A DNA stretch of 8,628 nucleotides from Ga0077527 sp038144955 (GTDB lineage Bacteria; Pseudomonadota; Gammaproteobacteria; Burkholderiales; SG8-41), in NCBI GenBank assembly GCA_038144955.1, contig JAYQOT010000073.1:1-8628 (forward strand). The letters are read 5' to 3'. Within the stretch, counting starts at the first letter, position 1. Each line of letters opens with the position of its first letter. The notes under the pieces are model-generated. The model worked only from the letters and a program-made list of their open reading frames with translations, did no database searches and was not told where the DNA came from. The translations under genes and the position numbers were made by a program. Shown one piece after another: positions 1 to 5,555 of this stretch.

Positions 1-659
1 TCCAGACGCTGGTAATCACCTGCACCCATCGCGATCTCGCCGCGGGTGTTGCGCAGCACACGATAAAGACGCGGCGCTTCCTGGCGCTCTGCCGGGGTGA
101 GATAGACGTTGCGCGATGACAGCGCCAGGCCGTCTTCGGCGCGTACCGTCTCCGCGAGTATCAATTCAATGGGCAGGGCAAACTGGCGCACCATGTTGGT
201 CAACACCAGGCACTGCTGGTAGTCCTTCTTGCCGAAGATCGCGGCATGCGGAGACACCATGTTGAACAGCTTCATGACCACCGTCGCCACGCCGCGGAAA
301 TGGCCCGGGCGCGCGGCGCCGTCGAGGATATGCTGCAGATCGGAAGGCTCCACCACGAAAGTCTGCGGTTCCGGGTAAATCTCTTTCTCGTCCGGCGCAA
401 ACACCACATCGACACCCGTCGTGCGCAGTTTCTCGCAGTCAGACTCCAGGGTGCGCGGATAACGGTCGAAGTCCTCGCGCGGTCCGAATTGCAGCCGGTT
501 GACGAACACACTGACCACCGTGCACGCCGCACGCGGCTTGGCAAGCTTGATAAGCTGGATATGCCCGTCATGGAGATTGCCCATGGTCGGCACGAACACA
601 TTGTTCGGCTCGCGGCGCAGGCGCTCGCGCAATTCAGCGACGGAATGGATGACGTCCAT
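1..659 (-). CDS. panC: Pantothenate synthetase (pantoate-beta-alanine ligase), C-terminus cut by window edge
   Basis: PanC joins pantoate and beta-alanine using ATP, via a pantoyl-adenylate intermediate, in the last step of pantothenate (coenzyme A precursor) synthesis in the cytosol. The frame gives 219 residues before the window ends; the family is usually about 280, so roughly the last 60 are missing. Visible motifs are the nucleotidyl-transferase signature PTMGNLHDGH at 24-33 (HxGH type), VNRLQFGP at 53-60, RPGHFRGV at 117-124, FGKKDYQQ at 142-149 and ALSSRN at 179-184. These cover the ATP and pantoate site. R55 stands where many PanC have Pro, but I recall Arg as common in betaproteobacterial PanC. 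The ATG at 659 is the only usable start: upstream codons contain no start before an in-frame stop at 705-707. No Shine-Dalgarno is visible, and a GC hairpin lies 12 bases upstream. It follows panB by 86 bases and has its own likely promoter. Confidence 0.95.
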   Translation of the reverse strand, partial: MDVIHSVAELRERLRREPNNVFVPTMGNLHDGHIQLIKLAKPRAACTVVSVFVNRLQFGPREDFDRYPRTLESDCEKLRTTGVDVVFAPDEKEIYPEPQTFVVEPSDLQHILDGAARPGHFRGVATVVMKLFNMVSPHAAIFGKKDYQQCLVLTNMVRQFALPIELILAETVRAEDGLALSSRNVYLTPAERQEAPRLYRVLRNTRGEIAMGAGDYQRL

Positions 660-671
660 GGGAAAACAGTG

Positions 672-688
672 CCGGGGGACAGCCCCGG
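672..688 (-). promoter_or_regulatory. GC-rich hairpin in the panC leader
   Basis: On the minus strand CCGGGG-CTGTC-CCCCGG makes a perfect 6-bp stem with a 5-base loop. It ends 12 bases before the panC ATG, inside the short leader expected from the promoter at 704-732. The bases between hairpin and ATG hold no Shine-Dalgarno. The TTTT lies five bases after the stem, which is a weak arrangement for an intrinsic terminator. A role in panC translation or in trimming read-through transcripts from panB is inference. Confidence 0.45.
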
Positions 689-703
689 ATTCAGAGACCG
701 CGA

Positions 704-732
704 ATTATATGCGCCCGCGGGGCCGGTGTCAG
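704..732 (-). promoter_or_regulatory. Sigma-70-type promoter for panC
   Basis: On the minus strand there is CTGACA (727-732), a 17-base spacer and a perfect TATAAT (704-709). This gives 11 of 12 consensus positions with optimal spacing. The start point should fall near 696-697, leaving a leader of about 37 bases before the panC ATG at 659. The -35 box lies about 14 bases beyond the panB stop codon. A TCGCGG discriminator follows the -10. This is the strongest promoter-like sequence I found in the window. Confidence 0.75.
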
Positions 733-745
733 GCCCGGATTACTG

Positions 746-1540
746 TCAGAACGAATGCTCGCGCCCGGGAAATTTGCCTTCCCTGACCTCGCTGACATAG
801 AGGGCAACGGCATCCTGGATCGAACCTGCGGCGGCCTTCATGTAATTCTTGACGAACTTGGCCTTCTTCCCGGGAAAAACATCGAGCATGTCATGCAACA
901 CCAGCACCTGGCCATGGCAGTCAACGCCGGCACCGATGCCGATCGTCGGCACTTTTGCTGCCGCGGTAACCCGACCGGCCAGCGCTGAAGGAATGGCCTC
1001 GAGGACGATCATTCCAGCCCCGGCATCTCCGAGTATCCGCGCATCTTCGAGCAGGCGCTTGGCATCGTCATCGGCCTTGCCCTGCACGCGATAGCCACCC
1101 AGCTGATGCACTGACTGCGGCGTCAGGCCCAGATGACCGCACACCGGTATGCCGCGTTCAGTGAGGAATGAAATCGTCTGCAGCATCGGGCTGCCCCCTT
1201 CGATTTTCACCATCTGCGCACCGGCAGCCATGATCTCGACGGCATTGCGGTAGGCATCCTGCGGACTGACCTGGAATGTGCCGAACGGCATGTCGCCGAT
1301 GATGAAGGCGCGTTTCGCACCACGCGCGACGCACTGAGTGTGATAAACCACGTCGCGCAATGTGACCGGCAGTGTCGATTCATGCCCCTGCAGCACGTTG
1401 CCGAGTGAATCGCCAATCAGCAGGGTATCAAGCCCGGCCGCATCAAGCAGGGCCGCGAAACTCGCGTCATAGCAGGTCAGCATGGTGATTTTCTCGCCGT
1501 CCCGCATCAACTTGTGCAAACCGTTCAGCGTCATACGCAT
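746..1540 (-). CDS. panB: Ketopantoate hydroxymethyltransferase
   Basis: PanB transfers a hydroxymethyl group from 5,10-methylene-tetrahydrofolate to 2-oxoisovalerate, giving ketopantoate, the first committed step to pantothenate. The 264 residues match the usual family length, and the TIM-barrel motifs are intact: LTCYDASFA (21-29), IGDSLGNV (42-49), GDMPFGTF (82-89), VKIEGG (111-116), GHLGLTPQSV (135-144), VLEAIPS (179-185) and GIGAG. Metal ligands D44, D83 and E114 and the catalytic E181 are all present, at positions matching the E. coli enzyme as I recall it. The start at 1540 is supported by GAGGAG seven bases upstream; the alternative ATG two codons later would be spaced too far. It lies 11 bases after the deoxynucleoside kinase and upstream of panC. 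Because it consumes a folate cofactor, its linkage to folK makes metabolic sense. Confidence 0.97.
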   Translation of the reverse strand: MRMTLNGLHKLMRDGEKITMLTCYDASFAALLDAAGLDTLLIGDSLGNVLQGHESTLPVTLRDVVYHTQCVARGAKRAFIIGDMPFGTFQVSPQDAYRNAVEIMAAGAQMVKIEGGSPMLQTISFLTERGIPVCGHLGLTPQSVHQLGGYRVQGKADDDAKRLLEDARILGDAGAGMIVLEAIPSALAGRVTAAAKVPTIGIGAGVDCHGQVLVLHDMLDVFPGKKAKFVKNYMKAAAGSIQDAVALYVSEVREGKFPGREHSF

Positions 1541-1547
1541 GGAAATT

Positions 1548-1553
1548 CTCCTC
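1548..1553 (-). promoter_or_regulatory. Ribosome binding site of panB, overlapping kinase stop codon
   Basis: GAGGAG on the minus strand lies seven bases before the panB ATG and shares two bases with the TGA of the upstream kinase gene (1552-1554). This fixes the panB start and suggests termination on the kinase gene can feed reinitiation at panB. Confidence 0.8.
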
Positions 1554-2196
1554 AGCCGCCCAGACTGAAAAATTCACGAGGACCGCGCATGGCGCCGATC
1601 CGGCCCAACAATAAATCAAAATCAGATGGCGAATCAACGAAGTTCAGATTTGCCGAATTGACCATCAGCAACGGCGCCCCGCTGTAATGGTGGAAAAACC
1701 GCGCGTAGGCATCCGCGAGTTTGACCAGGTATTCATCGGGGATGGTCTTTTCGTAATTTTTCGCCCGCCGCTGCACACGTTCCACCAGCGTTTCCGCATC
1801 GGCCTGGAGATAGATCACCAGGTCGGGTGGCGGCGCCTGGGGTTTGAGATGACCGAAAATCTGCCGGTAGAGCGCCAGCTCGTCGTCGTTCAGGGTCAGC
1901 TGGGCAAACAGCGGATCTTTCTCGATCATGAAATCGGCCACCGTGATGCCACGGAACAGGTCCGACTGCGCCAGGTCACGGACCTGGTTGATGCGCTGGA
2001 ACAGGAAAAACAGCTGGGCCGGCAGCGCATACCGGGGGGCGTCGCGGTAAAAACCCGGCAGGAAGGGATTGGCATCCGGGTCCTCGAACAGGGTTGCCGC
2101 ATTCAGATGCGTCGCAAGCCGGCGCGCCAGCGTCGTCTTGCCGGAACCAATCGGTCCTTCGACCACGATGTAGCGGTACTTGTCAGGCAGTTTCAT
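1552..2196 (-). CDS. Deoxynucleoside kinase family protein
   Basis: This is a P-loop kinase of the deoxynucleoside kinase family (deoxyadenosine/deoxyguanosine kinase type), which phosphorylates deoxynucleosides to 5'-monophosphates for salvage. Of its 214 residues, the Walker A loop EGPIGSGKTT is at 13-22. The family pattern FEDPDANPFLPGFY follows at 37-50, with E38 the likely catalytic base. ADFMIEKDPLFA (87-98) occupies the place of the DRS-type substrate loop. PDLVIYLQA is the usual beta strand before the arginine-rich lid RVQRRAKNYEKTI. The ATG at 2196 overlaps the folK TGA as ATGA, and no strong Shine-Dalgarno is seen, so it is probably translated by coupling to folK. Its position between folK and panB is, as I recall, common in Betaproteobacteria. 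The substrate cannot be read from the sequence. The family call is firm; the nucleoside preference is unknown. Confidence 0.85.
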   Translation of the reverse strand: MKLPDKYRYIVVEGPIGSGKTTLARRLATHLNAATLFEDPDANPFLPGFYRDAPRYALPAQLFFLFQRINQVRDLAQSDLFRGITVADFMIEKDPLFAQLTLNDDELALYRQIFGHLKPQAPPPDLVIYLQADAETLVERVQRRAKNYEKTIPDEYLVKLADAYARFFHHYSGAPLLMVNSANLNFVDSPSDFDLLLGRIGAMRGPREFFSLGG

Positions 2197-2696
2197 GCGA
2201 TCGTCCGCTGCAGCTTCTGGATCCCGCCCGCCTCCACTTTCCGTGCCAGATCAGCCACGGGACCGTGTCCGGGAATCACGGCAGCGGGCGCCACTTCGGC
2301 CAGCGGCACCATCACGAAAGCGCGCTCGAGCATGCGCGGGTGCGGAATGCTCAGTCCTGGTTCATGAACCACGACGTCGCCGTAAAGCACGATATCTAGG
2401 TCGAGGGTGCGCGGTGCATTCGGAAATTCCCGCACGCGGCCGTGGGCACGTTCGATCGCCAGCAGCGCCTTGAGCAGGTCCGCCGGACTGAGTGCGGTTT
2501 CGATCAGGGCGACGGCGTTGATGAAATCGGGCTGGTCTGCGTATCCGACCGGCGCGGTGCGGTAGAGCGAAGAACGCGCAACCAGATTGGTACCGGGCAA
2601 TGCCGCGATTGCGGCGAACCCGGCTTCAATCTGGCGCACGGGTTCGCCGATGTTGGCGCCCAGTGCAATGCAAGCCGTGACTCTCGATTCGGACAC
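2193..2696 (-). CDS. folK: Hydroxymethyl-dihydropterin pyrophosphokinase (HPPK)
   Basis: FolK transfers pyrophosphate from ATP to 6-hydroxymethyl-7,8-dihydropterin, the step before dihydropteroate synthase in folate synthesis. I place the start at a GTG at 2696, giving 167 residues, close to the family's 160 or so. The open frame continues upstream to 2828, but that part lies inside pcnB and looks nothing like HPPK. Motifs seen: ALGANIGEP (11-19), SSLYRTAPVG (42-51), QPDFINAV (55-62), the Mg-binding PRTLDLDIVLYG (95-106; D99 and D101) and IPHPRMLERAFVMVPLAEVAP from 117, with H119. A GGGG element eight bases upstream may act as Shine-Dalgarno. It starts only five bases after the pcnB stop and overlaps the kinase start by four bases, so it is clearly part of the pcnB-folK-kinase-panB unit. 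Confidence 0.94.
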   Translation of the reverse strand: MSESRVTACIALGANIGEPVRQIEAGFAAIAALPGTNLVARSSLYRTAPVGYADQPDFINAVALIETALSPADLLKALLAIERAHGRVREFPNAPRTLDLDIVLYGDVVVHEPGLSIPHPRMLERAFVMVPLAEVAPAAVIPGHGPVADLARKVEAGGIQKLQRTIA

Positions 2697-2701
2697 GAAA
2701 T

Positions 2702-4036
2702 CTACCCCGCTGCTGGTGCCGGCCCGGCGGATTTGCGGCGGCGACGGCGGCGTTTTTTGCCCGGGGCGCTGTCGGCCACCAGCATGGCCTGGCGCGCGTC
2801 GGCATTGGACTCCTGGAACCGTGTCCACCAGTCGCCCAGTGCCGCATCGGTTTCACCACTTTCGCAACGCAACAGCATGAAATCATAGGCCGCGCGAAAA
2901 CGCGGATGCTCGAGCAGGCGAAACGGCCGCTGCCCTGCGCGCTGCTCGAATCGCGGTTGCAAAGACCACAATTCCTTCATGTCGGAGGTGTAACGGCGCG
3001 GAATCGCGATCTGCTCGGTCTGCTTGTCGAGGACCTGCTCCATCGCCTCGTACAGCGCCGGCACCGGCGGCACGTTGCGCTTCTTGATCTTTTCCCACGC
3101 AGCCAGCACTTCATGCCAGGTCAGCGCGGCAAACAGGAAGGCCGGCGACACCGTTTTGCCGCCGAGTATTCTGGCATCGGTGTTTTTCAGCGCCAGCATG
3201 ACAAACCGCTCACCGAGGGGCTGCTCGAGGATCACGTCGAGCAGCGGCAGCAGGCCGTGGTGCAGGCCTTCCTTGCGCAGCCGCTTGACGCATTCAACGG
3301 CGTGACCGGAGAGCAGCAGCTTGAGCATCTCGTCGAACAGCCGCGATGCCGGCACATTGGCGAGCAAATCCGCCAGCGAGCGGATCGGCTTGCGCGTGGC
3401 GGCATCGATTTCGAGACTGCAGGCCGCGGCAAAGCGCACCGCACGCAACATGCGCACCGGATCCTCGCGATAGCGCTGCACCGGCTCGCCGATCATGCAC
3501 AGGCGTTTGCGCTTGAGATCAGCGACACCACCGTGATAATCCCAGACCTGTTCCTTCGCCGGATCGTAGAACAGCGCATTGATGGTGAAATCGCGGCGCG
3601 CGGCATCCTGCGCCTGGTCACCCCACACGTTGTCGCGGAGCAGCCGGCCATGTTCATCTTCAACCCGGGCGCCCTCCTCGGCGGCAGCGCCGCGGAAAGT
3701 GGTGACCTCGACCAGGTCGCGACCGCACATGACATGAACGATCCTGAAACGGCGTCCGATCACGCGCGAGCGTCGGAAAAGTCCGCGCACTTCTTCAGGG
3801 GTTGCGTTGGTGGCGACGTCGAAATCCTTGGGATCGCGGCCGAGCAGCAGGTCGCGCACCGCACCGCCGACGACAAACGCCGCATAGCCTGCCTGGTGCA
3901 GGGTTTCGCAGGTACGCAGCGCGCAACTGCCGATGCGGTCGCGGGTGATGCCGTGCTCGCGCGCGGCAATGATCCGCGGCTTCGCCGGTTTGAACATGCG
4001 GCCGGAAAACACGCGGCCGAGCAGTCTGGTGATCAT
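2702..4036 (-). CDS. pcnB: Poly(A) polymerase I
   Basis: PcnB adds A-tails to RNA 3' ends, promoting decay by exonucleases. The 444-residue product has the class II nucleotidyltransferase head GGAVRDLLLG (57-66) with KDFDVAT (70-76), where D71 and D73 bind the catalytic metals. VIGRRFRIVHV (92-102) matches, as I recall it, the signature that separates poly(A) polymerases from CCA-adding enzymes. Further motifs are RRDFTINALFYDP and YREDPVRMLRAVRFAA. The PIPRRY-like AIPRRYTSDMKELW block, PRFRAAYDFMLLR and the highly basic tail KKRRRRRRKSAG are typical of long proteobacterial PcnB. The ATG at 4036 is chosen because an in-frame stop lies four codons upstream. The next ATG is residue 14 and would still keep the catalytic core. 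No Shine-Dalgarno is seen before either. It heads the operon with folK five bases downstream, and a TATAAT box lies about 80 bases upstream. Confidence 0.95.
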   Translation of the reverse strand: MITRLLGRVFSGRMFKPAKPRIIAAREHGITRDRIGSCALRTCETLHQAGYAAFVVGGAVRDLLLGRDPKDFDVATNATPEEVRGLFRRSRVIGRRFRIVHVMCGRDLVEVTTFRGAAAEEGARVEDEHGRLLRDNVWGDQAQDAARRDFTINALFYDPAKEQVWDYHGGVADLKRKRLCMIGEPVQRYREDPVRMLRAVRFAAACSLEIDAATRKPIRSLADLLANVPASRLFDEMLKLLLSGHAVECVKRLRKEGLHHGLLPLLDVILEQPLGERFVMLALKNTDARILGGKTVSPAFLFAALTWHEVLAAWEKIKKRNVPPVPALYEAMEQVLDKQTEQIAIPRRYTSDMKELWSLQPRFEQRAGQRPFRLLEHPRFRAAYDFMLLRCESGETDAALGDWWTRFQESNADARQAMLVADSAPGKKRRRRRRKSAGPAPAAG

Positions 4037-4118
4037 GCAGGAATGTCAGTCAGCGCCGGGCGGTGCAATGGCGGATGGAACCGTCACCGCGCCCACGCTG
4101 CAGGGAGAAAACCGCGCG

Positions 4119-4124
4119 ATTATA
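4119..4124 (-). promoter_or_regulatory. -10 box of a likely pcnB operon promoter
   Basis: A perfect TATAAT lies on the minus strand in the 128-base gap between the HAD gene and pcnB, followed by a GC-only discriminator (CGCGCGG). The expected start near 4112 gives a leader of about 75 bases. No good -35 is found at 16-18 bases (GCATGG at 17), so this promoter may be weaker or activator-dependent. The rest of the gap (4037-4164) holds no open frame or terminator that I can support. Confidence 0.5.
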
Positions 4125-4164
4125 CATGCGCCTTTCCGGCTCCATGCCGCGCTGCGCGTCTCGA

Positions 4165-4821
4165 TCAACCCAGGCTCAGCACCGGCCAGCCATGCGCCTC
4201 GGCATGGGCGCGCAGCTTCGCATCGGGATCCACCGCCACCGGATGGCTGACCCGCTCGAGCAGCGGCAGGTCATTGTGGGAATCACTATAAAATGTTGAT
4301 TTTTCTAGTTTTTTCATGCTCTCACCACGCCCGATCAGCCATGCCTCAAGGCGCTCGACTTTGCCCTCGCGAAAACATGGCGTGCCGCTGACGCCGCCGG
4401 TGAACTCGCCGTTGCGTTGCTCGGGATCGGTGGCGATCAGGTGTTCAATGCCGAAGGCGCGTGCAATCGGCGCAGTTACGAAACTGTTGGTAGCGGTGAT
4501 GATCACCCGCACTTCGCCATCGTGTCGCGCCACCAGTTCGCGCGCCGAATCGCGCATCATCGGCGCTATGCGCTGCTGCATGTACTCGGCATGCCAGGCG
4601 TCAAGCACAGCGCGCGGATGGCGCGACAGCGGCTTCAGCTGGAAGTCGAGAAACTCGCGGATGTCGAGCGTGCCGGCCTTGTACTGGTCGTAGAACTCCT
4701 GGTTGCGCGCCTCGTAGACCTCGCGGTCGAGCACGCCGCGGTCGATCAGGAACTGCGCCCATTCAAAATCGCTGTCTCCGGCGAGCAGCGTATTGTCGAG
4801 ATCAAACAACGCCAGTTTCAT
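4165..4821 (-). CDS. HAD superfamily subfamily IB phosphatase (SerB-like)
   Basis: This is a cytosolic haloacid-dehalogenase-type phosphatase of the phosphoserine-phosphatase-like IB group. Of its 218 residues, motif I is FDLDNTLL (6-13) with nucleophile D7 and general acid D9. Motif II is IITATNS (T109), the motif III lysine is K154 in FREGK, and motif IV is YSDSHNDLPLL with D180 and D184. The helical cap lies between motifs I and II (about 16-90). All catalytic residues are present, so it should be active. The substrate is unknown: serine phosphate, histidinol phosphate and other small phosphates are handled by relatives. I start it at the ATG at 4821; a TTG immediately before (4824) is possible but less likely, and neither has a clear Shine-Dalgarno. 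It follows hda by 33 bases and probably shares its transcript. The motif IV region is encoded by an unusually AT-rich patch (4281-4317). Confidence 0.87.
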   Translation of the reverse strand: MKLALFDLDNTLLAGDSDFEWAQFLIDRGVLDREVYEARNQEFYDQYKAGTLDIREFLDFQLKPLSRHPRAVLDAWHAEYMQQRIAPMMRDSARELVARHDGEVRVIITATNSFVTAPIARAFGIEHLIATDPEQRNGEFTGGVSGTPCFREGKVERLEAWLIGRGESMKKLEKSTFYSDSHNDLPLLERVSHPVAVDPDAKLRAHAEAHGWPVLSLG

Positions 4822-4854
4822 CAATGCATCCGTTCTTTCTTTTCGTAATCGGGT

Positions 4855-5517
4855 TCAGGACTTCGCCTGCAGCAGTTGCAGCACTTCGCGCGCCAGCGGC
4901 ACGGTCACCGCGCGCTTGCGCTCCAGCGACAGCCGGTCCAGCGTGTCGACCAGTGCGCGCAGAGAACTGAGATCGCGCGGTACGCGCGCCAGCAGGTAAT
5001 CGGCCACTTCGGGCGGCATGGCAAAACCGCGCGACCTTGCATAATCAAAGATCGCGGCACGGCGATCGTCTTCGGACAGCGCCTGCACTTCGTAGACCAG
5101 TCCCCACGCCAGCCGCGTCAGCAGGTCAGGGCGCAACGCCAGTCGCGCCGGCGGCAGCGGTCCGGTCACCAGCAGCACTCCGGAACCATCCTTCAACTCA
5201 TTGTATATATTGAATAATTTTACCTGGTCTGGGGCGTCCAGTTGTTCCACGCCATCAAAGCCGAGCGCGTCGTCTGCACCTACGCCGTCAAAACCGGCAT
5301 GCACGGTTTTGCCCGCGGCCTGCAGCGCATGCAGCGTCGCGCACAGCAGGTGGGTACGACCGCTCCCCGCAGCGCCCCAAAGATAGACAAAACGCTCACC
5401 GCCCTCGCCGCGCACCAGCATGCGCAGGGCCGCAACGACTTCAGCATTGGCGCCAACGACAAAATTGTCCAGCGTAGGTGCGGGCGGCGAGGCCAGTTCC
5501 AGCGCAAGTTGTTTCAT
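4855..5517 (-). CDS. hda: DnaA regulatory inactivator Hda
   Basis: Hda is a small DnaA-like AAA+ protein. Bound to the DNA-loaded beta clamp, it stimulates hydrolysis of DnaA-ATP and so prevents re-initiation of replication. The 220 residues start with a clamp-binding motif, QLALEL (3-8). The Walker A loop is GAAGSGRTH (48-56), with Arg in place of the usual Lys, a substitution also found in E. coli Hda as I recall. The Walker B segment is degenerate, LGFDGVEQL (85-93), keeping D88 but with Gly where a second acid is usual. RPDLLTRLAWG (129-139) carries the likely arginine finger R135, and DLSSLRALVDTLDRLSL is the sensor 2/lid helix. There is no C-terminal DNA-binding domain, which separates it from DnaA. 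The ATG at 5517 lacks a visible Shine-Dalgarno, and the gene lies 38 bases after perM. E. coli hda also neighbours a perM homologue. An AT-rich codon patch lies at 5196-5222. Confidence 0.9.
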   Translation of the reverse strand: MKQLALELASPPAPTLDNFVVGANAEVVAALRMLVRGEGGERFVYLWGAAGSGRTHLLCATLHALQAAGKTVHAGFDGVGADDALGFDGVEQLDAPDQVKLFNIYNELKDGSGVLLVTGPLPPARLALRPDLLTRLAWGLVYEVQALSEDDRRAAIFDYARSRGFAMPPEVADYLLARVPRDLSSLRALVDTLDRLSLERKRAVTVPLAREVLQLLQAKS

Positions 5518-5555
5518 GAAGTGAATTTCATGATCCGCGTTTCATCTGCCGCGCA

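Noticed and set aside
2697..2828. Extended N-terminus of folK starting at 2828
   Set aside because: It lies within the pcnB 3' end in another frame, shows no HPPK similarity and would make the protein about 44 residues too long.
4141..4164. Possible terminator after the HAD gene
   Set aside because: Only a 4-bp CGCG stem with no T tract; not enough for an intrinsic terminator.
2906..4291. A 461-codon plus-strand frame opposite pcnB
   Set aside because: It is antisense to the well-conserved pcnB and has shadow-like composition without motifs or a ribosome binding site.
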